64,000 nt of DNA from Sipunculus nudus (GCA_026874595.1 CM049308.1:16366001-16430000), one strand, 5' to 3'; counted from the stretch's first letter, positions 1 to 11,086 are shown. Program-made: numbers and translations. The notes: generated from the sequence alone by a model not told the origin.

Positions 1-84
1 CTCATTGCATACAGGATTTGAAGTTTTTGGTTACTTGTGCAGGGAGCCCTTCCAGGATTTTTCTCAAGTTTCAACAAATTAACT

Positions 85-1498
85 TACCGTAAAATCTCCA
101 CTTAAAACCGCACTTCCGATTAAAACCGCACCCAGACTTCGCCGAAATTCCAGGTGAGACACCGCGAGGGGCTCAAATACTAAGAACCCCCTTTTAAAAC
201 CGCACCAACTTTCGCTACGGAATGATTTGACAAAAGACACAATCAAGCTATCATCTAGAAATGAACACGCTTAGGTTGCGACTCGGCCATTCCTGTCCAC
301 TTTAAAATTCCTTGGGCATTTTATTTAAACACATCATAACACTTTTTTGCAGGGTCACTCAAGCATGAAGTTTGGGAAGACGTAAGGTCCGGTGAACCTC
401 TGCCTGTTTATACAGATTTTATATTTTGTGCTGTATTCTTATTTGCTGATTTGTCATTATATTTTGGAAAAAAATATTCTCCTGATCCATTTCAAGTCAC
501 TGTAAATTTAAATTCTAAAAGTAATATTTTGAAATCTTAATTTTTGATGAAAATTTCATTTTCTGGAATTACTCGGAATATTAAAATCATTTTCATACCG
601 GTTACTTCAGTGTTATCATCATCACATCGTACGTTGACATCACTCCATGTCACAATTTGCTGGTGCGTTTGGAAACATCGCTGGTCAACTTAACTAAATA
701 TCAAAGTAACTGAAGTTACCTTGTCGAGATACACACGTATAGGCAACATGACGCTTGAAAACGAGTGATTTTAAGGTAAAATTAAAGTGGCCAGTCGGGG
801 TAAGCAAGTTTTTTTCCTGAAGAAAGTTTCTGTGTGGGGAGCCATTTTGTCAAGGCAGTGTTCACGCAAGGCACGCTGGGACATTATAGGTGGCTGTTCT
901 GTTTACCACCCACCGCGTACATCCGTTCAAAATATTCTTAGCAGAATACCGGGGCGTTTCAGCACATGGCGGCACTCAAACTTGATTTTAAAAGGATCGT
1001 CTGCCATTGTGTGACTCTTTACGATGCCAGCTTTTTATTCATTTTACGTTTTAAACAAATAATCATTGCTAAATAATGCCGCAAATGGGTTTAGAGTAGG
1101 CTTTTATTTCAATTTTGCTTGACCATGCCCAACGAAGTGGGCCGCTGTGTGTTACAGCAGGGTTGTAGTAAACGTATTATTTGGTGACAATTACCAAGAT
1201 TTTATAACAAGTTATATATCACACGAAAACTAATCAGCAATATTTAATTTATATATAACAAATAATCGTAAATAATACATTTACATACGGCTCCCATGCA
1301 TGCGAGACTGCTGCTAAGAACGGCCTTCGAAAGTTGCAATATTATCGCCCACTCTCCGGCCTTAAAACGATGTCTGTCAGGAAGATATTCAGGAAACCCT
1401 TCTAGTATTAACCGCACAGTGCTTTCAGGAAATCAACCTGATTTCAAGATTTTGAATTTCTTGATTAAACCGCGGTTTTAAGTGGAGATTTTACGGTA
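85..1498. mobile_element. Non-autonomous DNA transposon with 27-bp TIRs
   Basis: Positions 85-111 and 1472-1498 are perfect inverted repeats of 27 bp (outer bases TACCGTAAAATCTCC). If the outermost TA on each side is the target duplication, the element is 87-1496 with 25-bp TIRs and a TA site, as in the Tc1/mariner/pogo superfamily. The motif TTAAAACCGC recurs several times just inside the left end (near 103, 121 and 194) and again near the right end, which resembles subterminal transposase-binding repeats. The interior has no convincing transposase; the longest frame (787-1014, 75 codons) is not recognised. I infer a non-autonomous, perhaps pogo-like, element; the superfamily call is tentative. 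Confidence 0.7.
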
Positions 1499-1616
1499 TA
1501 TCATGGGACCTCTCCTTTTTTCAATCATAAACCAGATGTTTGTGATAGTAGAGACAGAAATGTGATATAACCTTTATTGTTAAGCATTGTAATGTGAAGT
1601 TAATCTTGAAGGAATG

Positions 1617-1620
1617 CACG
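1617..1620. repeat. Target-site duplication CACG, left copy
   Basis: CACG directly precedes the 5' LTR and is repeated directly after the 3' LTR at 8558-8561. A 4-bp duplication is within the range known for Ty3/gypsy integrases. Confidence 0.85.
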
Positions 1621-2199
1621 TGTAGCAGGCTCAACTTAACTGTTAGTCTATAGTTCTTTGTTCTGGGCCCTGTGTTTCTGGGATGAATTCAAAAGCTTAG
1701 ATCACAGGGAAGGGAATGTCATATACACACCAAATTTTACACATACAACCTATCCTATATATATTTAAAGTATCTACTGTCTTTTCATATCTAGATTTTA
1801 TTATTTCTCAGTATTTTAAATGATTATGCTTTTTCCAGGAAAAATATTTGGATTATTTGTAATATCTCATTAGTCCTTGAATGTTCAGCTTTTAAATTTG
1901 AGATACATAAACATAAACCAGATTACATTAAGTATTGTAAGTTTTATGAGTTTTCATCAAGTAGTTCAGATGATATATATAATTAGTTGTTTTTAGAAAC
2001 ACAGCTTTATGTTATTAGGCTAGCCATGTGGCCCTCAGCAGGGGGTGCTTCGTTCAGGTCCGCACAGCACTTATTTAATGACCTGTCCTGCTGGGCTGCG
2101 GGGAGAGAGGGTCCAGCTATCTGTATCTGACAAGTCAACATTTAATGTGATCAACAGCCAGCCTGTCTTCTTTGTGTATAGCATACAGCCCGTGCTACA
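1621..2199 (+). repeat. 5' LTR
   Basis: This 579-bp direct repeat starts TGTAGC and ends GCTACA, a 6-bp terminal inverted repeat containing the canonical TG...CA. It is AT-rich in its first two thirds and more GC-rich near its end. By family rules it should hold the promoter and the polyadenylation signal; I could not place the transcription start with confidence. It reads identical to the 3' LTR. Confidence 0.95.
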
Positions 2200-2202
2200 A
2201 AT

Positions 2203-2220
2203 TGGTGGAGAGAATCCGAG
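2203..2220 (+). promoter_or_regulatory. Primer-binding site (tRNA-primed)
   Basis: TGGTGGAGAGAATCCGAG begins 3 nt after the 5' LTR. The TGG start complements the CCA end of a tRNA, as expected for a minus-strand primer site. The reverse complement reads like an acceptor stem plus T-arm, but I could not name the tRNA. Confidence 0.7.
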
Positions 2221-2229
2221 GTACGTCCC

Positions 2230-3117
2230 ATGCCTTACAACACAAGAGCTACAAGCAGACGATATCAAGAACAGTCACAGTCAGAGATGAACACAGAAAG
2301 CCTGTTGACTCCATTCAGGGGCCTAGCCACAGAGGATGCCAAGCTGTGGCTTACCAAATTTGAGCTCATGGTGGCCAGCAAGGAACTGAATGACAACAGA
2401 GCCAAAAGTACTCTACCACTGCACCTCAGTGATGGGGCTCTCAGGTGGTATATGGCCCTGCCTGGATCAGCAAAGACAGACCTGCAACAACTGAAGTCAG
2501 CTTTCCTGCAGCGTTATGGTCCAAATGAAAACACACAGTGGTCACGAACAGCTGCCTTGTTCACCATGCAGCAACAGGAGGGAGAGACAGCCCAAGACTT
2601 CATCACCAAAATAACATCAGAAGCTGCATCAGTAGGCCTCCCTGAAGAACAAACCAAGCAAGCCATTCTCCAGGGACTGAAACCAGCAGTTCGTCAGTTT
2701 GTGCTACAGAAGGGATGTAAGACCCTGCAAGAGATAAACTCATCAGCAGCCATGGCTGAAGCCACCTGCGGTGCTGACACTTTATCATGTGGGGTGATCA
2801 AAGCTATCCAGCGCCTGGAAAAACAGCTAGAGGACATGTCTGTCCAGATGCTACAGACACAAGCACAAGTTCAAGCAGCAACAGCAGTTCACCCCAACGC
2901 AGCCTCAACCAATACAAGGTATGTTAGTAGCCAAAGGCCTGCCCCTTCCCTTAGGGCTAGGAATAGACAGTATTTTTCGGAGCAGTGTCAAAATTGTGGA
3001 AGGGAAGCACATGCACGAAGTGATTGTCCAGCTAATGGATTAGAATGTCACAGGTGTGGGAAATTAAACCATTATGCCAGGATGTGTCGTTCAGCACCAA
3101 GACCCAACCAGCAATGA
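2230..3117 (+). CDS. gag: Gag polyprotein of the LTR element (capsid/nucleocapsid)
   Basis: This 295-residue frame starts with ATG just after the primer-binding site. Residues of roughly 25-180 look like a retrotransposon Gag capsid region: 'AKLWLTKFELM' at the start, then the WY-containing stretch 'DGALRWYMALP' and a helical 'FLQRYGPNENTQ' segment. A glutamine-rich linker follows. Near the C-terminus (about residues 253-286) are two CCHC zinc knuckles, CQNCGREAHARSDC and CHRCGKLNHYARMC, both with the C-x2-C-x4-H-x4-C spacing used to bind RNA. Gag proteins of this family assemble cytoplasmic virus-like particles that package the element RNA. Pol follows in the same phase, so Gag-Pol may be made by read-through or other recoding as known in LTR elements. 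Confidence 0.92.
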   Translation: MPYNTRATSRRYQEQSQSEMNTESLLTPFRGLATEDAKLWLTKFELMVASKELNDNRAKSTLPLHLSDGALRWYMALPGSAKTDLQQLKSAFLQRYGPNENTQWSRTAALFTMQQQEGETAQDFITKITSEAASVGLPEEQTKQAILQGLKPAVRQFVLQKGCKTLQEINSSAAMAEATCGADTLSCGVIKAIQRLEKQLEDMSVQMLQTQAQVQAATAVHPNAASTNTRYVSSQRPAPSLRARNRQYFSEQCQNCGREAHARSDCPANGLECHRCGKLNHYARMCRSAPRPNQQ

Positions 3118-3237
3118 CAATTACAGCATCACAGAACACACAAGCCATATGTTGATGGGGCATGCACAGGACTTGTAGCACCACTGTGCCGTAATACACT
3201 TGTACTGAAAGTAAGGGGCCGTACTGTTAATGGCCTG

Positions 3238-6200
3238 GTGGACACTGGTGCCTCAGTCTCATGCATTTCAATTGGACTATTAAGAAACCTAAAACTTTAT
3301 GGACAGCTCAGTGCAGCAAGGATACCTGCTATTATTGGTGTAAGTGGCGTTATGCAATCAGCTTTAGGCTCAGTAAATCTTACTATGTCAATCGGTGGAC
3401 TTCAAATATCTCAACAGTTCCATGTATTTGAGAAGCTACACTGCCAAATGATACTAGGCATGGACTTTCTTGAGGCAAACAAGGCTAAAATTGACCTGGC
3501 CACTGGTCATCTCTCTCTGCAGGATGGACTATCTGAACATGTTTTAGAGGACCCCGTTTTACCAGGCTCCATGGTAAGAACTGTATCTTTAGTCACTATA
3601 CCTGCAAACTCAGAATGTGATCTACCAGTGAAGGTAAGAGGGCGGCCAGGACAAGAGGTACTACTGCAGCCCCTGTCACACTTACCCGAAAAACTTAACC
3701 TGATGGGAGCCCGATGCTTAGCCAAAATTAGGAGAGGAAAAACAGTTTATAAATTACTCAACCCTACAAATGAAGATGTACACATTAGACCAGGGCAGAC
3801 AGTAGCAGTAGCACAACCTATTCCTGCTGATAATGTAATTACTCCTAAGCCGGTGTGTTGCAATATGGGGGCTATGCCAGGTCAAGAACTAGCAGATGGC
3901 AAGGTCAACTTGTCCCCAGTCAACAGGTCATGCGAGGACACTGAAGAGAGTCAGTGGATACAGGCTGCTGAAAGTTTGGGGTTTACGCTGTCAGACACAG
4001 ACTTGTCAGAGCAAGAAAGAACTAAATTCAAGGCATTCCTTGGCAAAAACAGAGATTTGTTTGCAACAAATTTATCAGAACTGGGATGTACTGATCTTTA
4101 CCATCATCGTATTGAAACAGGAGATGCCTTACCACAACGCCAGCGATTTTACAGAACAACCACTGCACAAAAAGCTGAAATAGAGCGACAAGTGGAGGAG
4201 ATGCTTCAAAACGACATCATAGAACCATCAATGTCTGACTGGTACAGCCCTGTTGTGCTAGTCAAAAAGGGGACCGGTTTTCGCTTTGCTGTGGACTATC
4301 GTCGACTAAATAAAGTCACCAAGCCGCAAATATTTCCGCTGCCTAGGCTGGATGATCTGTTGGATACTGTGGGTGAGTCTTCTGCAAAGTGCTTTACCTC
4401 ATTAGATTTAGCCTCAGGATTTTGGCAAATCCCCTTGGACCCTGAAACTAAACACAAAAGTGCCTTCATAACACACCATGGACTTTTTCAATTCAAGAAA
4501 CTCGCGTTTGGCTTAATGAACGCCCCGATGTCATTCCAAATGGTATTAAACAAAGTGTTACAGGGACTAAATTGGAAACATGCCTTGGTCTACATAGATG
4601 ACATTTTAGTGTTTAGTAAAACATTTGAAGAGCACCTGCAACACCTAAATGGAGTGTTTAGTCGTCTCAGAGGAGCTGGACTGAGGATGAACCCAAGCAA
4701 GTGTCACTTTGCAAGAAAAACCATCAAGTACCTGGGACATGTGATTACCCCTCAAGGCATAACAGTGGACACTGACAAGACAAACCTGGTGCAAACCTTT
4801 CCAGTTCCAACAAACAAGCATGATGTTCGCAGCTTTCTCGGTATGTGCAATTACTATCGACGTTTTGTTAAAGGTTTCGCTGAAATCGCTGCCCCCCTCA
4901 ACAAACTGCTGCAGAAAAATACCAAGTTCAAATGGACTGATACCTGTGAGCTAGCCTTTCAACAACTAAAACAGGCTTTAACGTCTAGACCTGTCCTAGC
5001 GTATCCCAATTTAAGTAAGCCCTTTCTCCTGTCAACTGACGCTTCAGGTGAAGCAATCGGATATATCCTGGGGCAAAAAGATGATAGTGGTTTGGAGCAC
5101 CCCATAGCATATGGAGGTCGGTCATTGCACCCAGCTGAAAAACAATGGTCAATAACTGAAAGAGAAGGACTAGCTATCATTGAAGGTGTCAAAGCATTCC
5201 ATCCCTACTTGGCAAACCAGCATTTCACTGTGCTCACGGATCATGTGGCATTAAAATGGTTGAAGGAAATAAAGCAATCCACAGGACGATTACTGAGATG
5301 GTCTCTGCAGCTGCAAGGTTACCAGTTTGATATAGAACATAAACCTGGACGTAAACACCAGAACGCGGATGCTCTCTCGAGACGAAGAGACATGCAAGAA
5401 GAGATAGACAACAGTCCTGGAGAGATGCAAGTGTGTCAAACTGACATAGTCATAGAGCATGAGGAAAGACCAGGATGTGAAATAGTGGAAGTAAACCTGT
5501 GTTTTGAAGATGACAGCCATAATCATAGTCAAGCACAAACAGTATTTAGTGTGGTGGAGCAGGTATCAGCTGACCTAGAAAAAAACGAGTTTGTCAAAGA
5601 AAGGCATGATGCTCTAGTTATGCAACAACGTGATTGTCCTGATCTAGGTCCCATCTGGCAATACCTGGTGAACATGCAGTTACCTGATAACCAACAAAAA
5701 GCAAACCGAGTGGTCGCCGAAAGCCAGCAATACACAGTTATAGACGGGATTCTTTATCATCTGTGGGATCGCCGAGCTAAGAAACTCCCAAAAGACATTA
5801 GGATTAAGCAGCAGTTAGCCATCCCACAAGTCCTCAGGAAGGAATTATTGGAAGGACACCATGACAGTCTGGCAGGTGGGGCTCACCAGGGATTTGAGCG
5901 TACCTATGCTTCCCTGACCTCAAAATATTACTGGCCTGGAATGTATGCCGATACACAAAACTATGTCAAGACCTGTGAAGTCTGCCAGGCTGTGAAACAG
6001 CCAACGCACAAATATCCAGCACCACTCCACCCACTTCCTATTGCAAAACTGTTCCAGCGCTGGCATATGGACATTTTGGGGCCTGTGAACCCAGATCACC
6101 AAGGTAACCGTTATATTCTCTTAATAGTGGACAGCTTCTCAAGATGGCCAGAAGCATTCCCACTAAAAGGTCAAACTGCAGCAGAAATAGCAGATGTTTT

Positions 6201-7554
6201 GTTTACCAACATCATAGCCCGCTATGGAGCCCCCACCACCCTAGTGTCAGACAGAGGCAGGAATTTTATGTCGGGACTGATAAATGAATTATGTAAGCGA
6301 TTGGAGATCAAACATCACTTTACAAGTGCATATCACCCACAGACAAACAGCACATGTGAGCGATTCAACCGTACCCTTGCACAGGCACTGAAAGCCTATG
6401 TTGACAAAGAACAACGGAACTGGTCTGATATTCTACCTGGCATTCTCATGGCTTACAGAAAGACACCTGCTGTAAACTCAACACAGTTTTCACCTTTTGA
6501 AATATTATTTGGCAGAGAAATGCGCGCACCAGTGGACACTATGTTGGATATACCAGAAAGTTTGCCAAATGCATTCAGTGATTATGTCACCAAATTACAG
6601 GAGAAACTGGACATAATTCACCAAACAGCTCAGGAAAACATACTGAAAGCACAGTCTCACTATGAGAAGTACTACAATAGAAGTGCACAGGAACCAGCAT
6701 TTAAATTAGGAGATCGAGTCTGGATGTTTAACCCTGCCATCCCAAAAGGTAAATCCAGCAAGCTTCACAAGTACTGGCAAGGTCCATATTACATCAGTGA
6801 CCTTGGACCCAACCATACCTACAAAATACACAGCTGTGAAAGCCATCAGGCTCTGAAATCATTAGTGCATGCAAATCGTTTAAAACCATACAATGATCCT
6901 GAAGGGCGTCGGAGTCACTTGCAGCCAGAGCCTGCTGTTCGCAAACCAGATAACCATAGTGCGCAGTCAGACACGGACCAGAACCAAAGTGATCATAGTG
7001 AACAAAATTCAAGCCCTGAAGAGGTGTCAACCCATAGTGAGCAGTGTGACAATGATAATGGTGATACTGTAGAACATAACAAAAGTGATAATGGGGATAC
7101 AGTGAAACCTAAACAAAATGATAATGCACTGGAACATAACAAAAGTGATAATGGTGATACCATAGAACATAACAAAAGTGATAATGGTGATACAGTGAAA
7201 ACTAAACAAAATGATAATGCACCGGAACATAAACAAAGTGATAATGGTGATACCGTGGAACATAACCAAGGTGATAATGCACAGGAACATAAACAAAGTG
7301 ATAATGGTGACACAGAGGGACATACCCAAAGTGATAATGATGATAGTGATACTGTGGAGTGGGCTGAGGTTGAAAAACTGCTTTCATCAAGCAGGTACAA
7401 AGGTCGTCTGCTGTTTAAGGTCAAGTGGGCAGACCAGAGCCAGACCACATGGGAGCCAGCAGAGAACCTACCCCAGTTCATGGTGAGGGAATACCAGATC
7501 CACAGGACTCAAGCAGGCAAAGCCAGAAAAAGGTGTAAAAACAGACGGCAGTGA
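3238..7554 (+). CDS. pol: Pol polyprotein (PR-RT-RNase H-IN-chromodomain) of the LTR element
   Basis: About 1,438 residues counted from 3238; no ATG is evident here, and the protein probably begins upstream as a Gag-Pol extension. Protease: DTGA at residues 2-5. Reverse transcriptase: YIDD at 452-455 within 'LVYIDDILVFSKT'. RNase H: 'STDAS' with Asp near 601. Integrase: an HHCC zinc finger (about 874-916), then the catalytic triad Asp945, Asp1005, Glu1041; the last two have D-35-E spacing. A GPY-type module lies near 1181. It is followed by an acidic, asparagine-rich repeat tract (about 1271-1370) and a chromodomain (about 1373-1420, 'FKVKWADQSQTTWEPAENL'). The chromodomain of this branch is known to help direct integration to particular chromatin. 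Order and motifs give a firm Ty3/gypsy call. Confidence 0.95.
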   Translation: MDTGASVSCISIGLLRNLKLYGQLSAARIPAIIGVSGVMQSALGSVNLTMSIGGLQISQQFHVFEKLHCQMILGMDFLEANKAKIDLATGHLSLQDGLSEHVLEDPVLPGSMVRTVSLVTIPANSECDLPVKVRGRPGQEVLLQPLSHLPEKLNLMGARCLAKIRRGKTVYKLLNPTNEDVHIRPGQTVAVAQPIPADNVITPKPVCCNMGAMPGQELADGKVNLSPVNRSCEDTEESQWIQAAESLGFTLSDTDLSEQERTKFKAFLGKNRDLFATNLSELGCTDLYHHRIETGDALPQRQRFYRTTTAQKAEIERQVEEMLQNDIIEPSMSDWYSPVVLVKKGTGFRFAVDYRRLNKVTKPQIFPLPRLDDLLDTVGESSAKCFTSLDLASGFWQIPLDPETKHKSAFITHHGLFQFKKLAFGLMNAPMSFQMVLNKVLQGLNWKHALVYIDDILVFSKTFEEHLQHLNGVFSRLRGAGLRMNPSKCHFARKTIKYLGHVITPQGITVDTDKTNLVQTFPVPTNKHDVRSFLGMCNYYRRFVKGFAEIAAPLNKLLQKNTKFKWTDTCELAFQQLKQALTSRPVLAYPNLSKPFLLSTDASGEAIGYILGQKDDSGLEHPIAYGGRSLHPAEKQWSITEREGLAIIEGVKAFHPYLANQHFTVLTDHVALKWLKEIKQSTGRLLRWSLQLQGYQFDIEHKPGRKHQNADALSRRRDMQEEIDNSPGEMQVCQTDIVIEHEERPGCEIVEVNLCFEDDSHNHSQAQTVFSVVEQVSADLEKNEFVKERHDALVMQQRDCPDLGPIWQYLVNMQLPDNQQKANRVVAESQQYTVIDGILYHLWDRRAKKLPKDIRIKQQLAIPQVLRKELLEGHHDSLAGGAHQGFERTYASLTSKYYWPGMYADTQNYVKTCEVCQAVKQPTHKYPAPLHPLPIAKLFQRWHMDILGPVNPDHQGNRYILLIVDSFSRWPEAFPLKGQTAAEIADVLFTNIIARYGAPTTLVSDRGRNFMSGLINELCKRLEIKHHFTSAYHPQTNSTCERFNRTLAQALKAYVDKEQRNWSDILPGILMAYRKTPAVNSTQFSPFEILFGREMRAPVDTMLDIPESLPNAFSDYVTKLQEKLDIIHQTAQENILKAQSHYEKYYNRSAQEPAFKLGDRVWMFNPAIPKGKSSKLHKYWQGPYYISDLGPNHTYKIHSCESHQALKSLVHANRLKPYNDPEGRRSHLQPEPAVRKPDNHSAQSDTDQNQSDHSEQNSSPEEVSTHSEQCDNDNGDTVEHNKSDNGDTVKPKQNDNALEHNKSDNGDTIEHNKSDNGDTVKTKQNDNAPEHKQSDNGDTVEHNQGDNAQEHKQSDNGDTEGHTQSDNDDSDTVEWAEVEKLLSSSRYKGRLLFKVKWADQSQTTWEPAENLPQFMVREYQIHRTQAGKARKRCKNRRQ
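7048..7350 (+). repeat. In-frame coding tandem repeat in pol (DNGDT/HNKSDNGDT units)
   Basis: Degenerate units of about 30-36 bp encode repeats such as EHNKSDNGDTV and KQNDNAPEHKQSDNGDT. The tract lies between the integrase GPY-type module and the chromodomain, so it forms a long, charged, probably disordered linker. All unit lengths keep the frame open. Confidence 0.85.
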
Positions 7555-7960
7555 CCGTGAACATTCTATAAATTTTCAATATATATGTGTACTACTGATT
7601 GCTTAGTAATATGGTCTTAATGAAACAACCAAAGTCAATGAACCACTGTCAGTGAATATTCTATCTATTTGCTTAACAGATTTTTGATTATACTCTTTGC
7701 TGGGACTTATTGAGTGCTTACAAATGGATTAATGTGTATACATGTGTCAATGGACTACTCTGGATGATTAAGGTTTCTGCTGCATGGTAAGATGTTTAAT
7801 GTTAAGACTGATTTAATATGTGGGTTAGCAATCCTTGCATCTTATATCTTTTTTTTTTATTATTCTATTATGTTATCATAAATGTTCTGCTAGATACTTA
7901 AGTAATCTCTTGTTAGCTACCGTATATTTATTACTTTAATTTAATTTGGGGTCCAAATTT

Positions 7961-7978
7961 GGAGGGGCCGTAGGAAAT
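7961..7978 (+). promoter_or_regulatory. Polypurine-tract candidate
   Basis: GGAGGGGCCGTAGGAAAT lies directly before the 3' LTR and is purine-rich except for a short CCGT interruption. A plus-strand primer tract is expected here; the exact primer is uncertain. Confidence 0.5.
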
Positions 7979-8557
7979 TGTAGCAGGCTCAACTTAACTG
8001 TTAGTCTATAGTTCTTTGTTCTGGGCCCTGTGTTTCTGGGATGAATTCAAAAGCTTAGATCACAGGGAAGGGAATGTCATATACACACCAAATTTTACAC
8101 ATACAACCTATCCTATATATATTTAAAGTATCTACTGTCTTTTCATATCTAGATTTTATTATTTCTCAGTATTTTAAATGATTATGCTTTTTCCAGGAAA
8201 AATATTTGGATTATTTGTAATATCTCATTAGTCCTTGAATGTTCAGCTTTTAAATTTGAGATACATAAACATAAACCAGATTACATTAAGTATTGTAAGT
8301 TTTATGAGTTTTCATCAAGTAGTTCAGATGATATATATAATTAGTTGTTTTTAGAAACACAGCTTTATGTTATTAGGCTAGCCATGTGGCCCTCAGCAGG
8401 GGGTGCTTCGTTCAGGTCCGCACAGCACTTATTTAATGACCTGTCCTGCTGGGCTGCGGGGAGAGAGGGTCCAGCTATCTGTATCTGACAAGTCAACATT
8501 TAATGTGATCAACAGCCAGCCTGTCTTCTTTGTGTATAGCATACAGCCCGTGCTACA
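7979..8557 (+). repeat. 3' LTR
   Basis: 579 bp, same length as the 5' LTR and identical to it by eye throughout. It ends GCTACA and is followed by the CACG target duplication. Confidence 0.95.
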
Positions 8558-8561
8558 CACG
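8558..8561. repeat. Target-site duplication CACG, right copy
   Basis: Matches 1617-1620 on the other side of the LTR element and fixes the outer boundary of the insertion. Confidence 0.85.
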
Positions 8562-10916
8562 TATAGCAAAACGGAGAAAAATGGATTTGTTTTCCCTTCA
8601 TTGTGCAGTGGAAACCCCTGGCTTCATCTGTTTGCCTGTTTCCATGGTAATGAGACCATGTAGAGATGTGCAATATGTCCAGTGTCATAGAGTAATTGCA
8701 TCTGAGACCACAATGCAGTCTTTTGGCAGATGAATTAAAGTCTCATGGAGTGTTTTCTCTGATTTTTCTTCCATGGACCCATGGGGCTGATTGGTAGGAC
8801 TTTAGAGGAAATTATACTCCCGGAATCAAGTGAGGTATCAGCTGAAGATGAGGCTCTGTCATCAACTGTACCACTGATAATCTCAAAAATCATACCCTAA
8901 GTTGCTTTTTGTGTATACTAGTTCAGATTTTTTGGTCAGTCTGATTTTACAAGTAGTACAGCTGTCAATCAGAAAATAATGCTTCCTGTTCTGTGGACAG
9001 GTAAATTATCCTTTACAATGTTTCATCACAGTACAAGGAATGCCTTTTCATTAAACAAACATTAAATCGCTTTTATTACTGCACAATGTTTCTTTTTTTC
9101 TCTCTCTCTCTTTCACACACTCTCTCTTCCACCCATTGTCACATCTCATTCTTCATTATCTGAACCCATGTTCCTGACATATCGGATACCTTTCAGCAAA
9201 GTTATTATGAACATGCTAGCAAAATGTTCACAAAATTGAAAATCTGTTATACCGTGGCCAGGCAGTCCAAAGATGAGACTTTCAGGGTTTGTGGGAATAA
9301 ACATTGTGCTTGAGATAATACATACATGGCATGCATACAGTTGTCCAAAATGTAGAAGGTTAGAATGTGTTAAGTTGTTTACAAATGCAGCACAGGTTGT
9401 TGTTATTGTTAATTTCAAAAGTGTGAAATTTCAATGTGAATTTTGCAATGCAGGAAAAATGAATATTACAAATGAATCTTTTAAACTTTAAAACATTTAT
9501 TATAGGAAAAGTTGTCCAATGGGTGAGATTAAATAACTATGTGTATCTTTCTAGAATATGAAATTAGAATTGAAATTGAATCATCAAAATCTGGTTAAAT
9601 CAGCTGTGGAAGTTTTGATTGAGACATACAAAAACAAATTAAAGTTTATTTTAATTAATTGTGCAGGTTGACATGCTACAGTCACGTAGTGTTTGGTTCA
9701 TACATTTTTAAACAACCAGGCAAGGCATTAGCTCAGCTTTCAAACCCAAGAGAAACAGACCATTTGATTTATGAGTTGAGTATATGTGATAACAGCTAAC
9801 CAAAGAGAAACCACCCTCACTGATAATTGGTTGTGTATAGAAATTAGTATGCAGCTGGGAATTGGTTACCATGACAATCAGCATCCAGGGGCCTGTTGTA
9901 TATGCCTGATACTGTTTGCTTAGCTGGAGCTAGGAATGTTTCTATAGTACAGTTGATCAGCATAAATTGTGATGGAATCTATTATTCAACTTGTCGGTCT
10001 GTGTAGGATTCAAAATTTTTTTAAGATACACTAATGCATTTTAGCAGGCATTACAGAAATGTAGCAGAGCTGAAATAATTTGTCTTTTTATATATTTTCT
10101 ATTTATTTTAAAAGGTTTGTTTGGCTACTACCATTTGCTGAATGGCGGTTGATTTTCTGATTGTGTTGCCATTACTATGAGATTTCCTTCACTTGTAATT
10201 AGGTCAGTAGGACATCTTTCCTTAAATACATGGCCGGAGAACTTGTAAATTTTTCTTTCCCAGAAGGAATCCTTCCATCTAAATTAATGAATCCATTAAA
10301 TTGGCATCCAATTACAATTTACCATAGAGATTGCTTCTTCTTCTTCTTCTTCTTGTCAATGGCTGTCACACTCGGAGTTTGGTTCTTCTGATGAAATATG
10401 TTGTCTTCTGAAGTTCTACCATTGGGCCATACAGCTTCTCCTCATTCCGGGTCATGGTTGGTGCTGGCTAGATCACTTTTCCTTACTGGCTGAAGATTCC
10501 TGCAATCCTGGAGTACATCTACATGTTAAGATTGCTAGATTACTTAAGCCAAGACTAGCCATGTTTATTATTGTTTTCTTTGTGTTAAAACAGAAATGTT
10601 GAAAATTCATCACCATCTAATACTGAATGTTTAACTGTGTGAACAGCTTATGTGAAATTATATATTAAAAGATTTGATGTTTTGAATAATAATGAAGAAA
10701 TTAGAACATATGATATTTTAGTAAGTCAGTTTTGAATCCTAGCTTAAAACTGTGATTTGAAGTCACAAAAACACCTGTCAATTTTTCTGACTTGGCCCTT
10801 AAAGGGGCTTAATCACCTATACAGCATATTGAATTATCACCAAAAATAGCTTCTTCCCAGGAAGACCACTAATTCCTTGCCACCAAACTCCTCTGTTGCC
10901 ACACCTCAGAAATGCA
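8562..10916. other. Unannotated AT-rich stretch
   Basis: No gene or element end recognised. Only simple sequence is visible: a short CT-rich tract near 9096-9126 and a TTC microsatellite at about 10332-10354. Short frames on both strands show no family resemblance. Confidence 0.5.
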
Positions 10917-11086
10917 TCAGTATATTGGTCTTGAAATCTTGGGAAGTATTTCCTCTACAACCTTAGGAATTATGTCTTCCCTCCCATATACATGTGGAGA
11001 CGTATGGGGTTTGGTCTGTTGTCGGCTGCAGCATCCGTAGTTGGCATCAGCATCTGTTTCATTTCTTATGAATGCTTTAACTTTGG

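Larger units (their letters stand above)
1621..8557 (+). mobile_element. Ty3/gypsy LTR retrotransposon, chromovirus-like, looks whole and young
   Basis: The element is 6,937 bp long, bounded by two direct LTRs of 579 bp (1621-2199 and 7979-8557) that begin TGTAGC and end GCTACA. It is flanked by the 4-bp target duplication CACG (1617-1620 and 8558-8561). Between the LTRs lie a primer-binding site, a gag frame with two zinc knuckles, and a pol frame in the order protease, reverse transcriptase, RNase H, integrase, chromodomain. That order (integrase last) defines Ty3/gypsy, and the chromodomain points to the chromovirus branch. The LTRs read as identical base for base, which implies very recent insertion. 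No envelope gene is seen. The element looks whole. Confidence 0.95.

Noticed and set aside
6993-7481. 162-codon minus-strand frame with Ser/Leu repeats
   Set aside because: Antisense shadow of the in-frame tandem repeat in pol.
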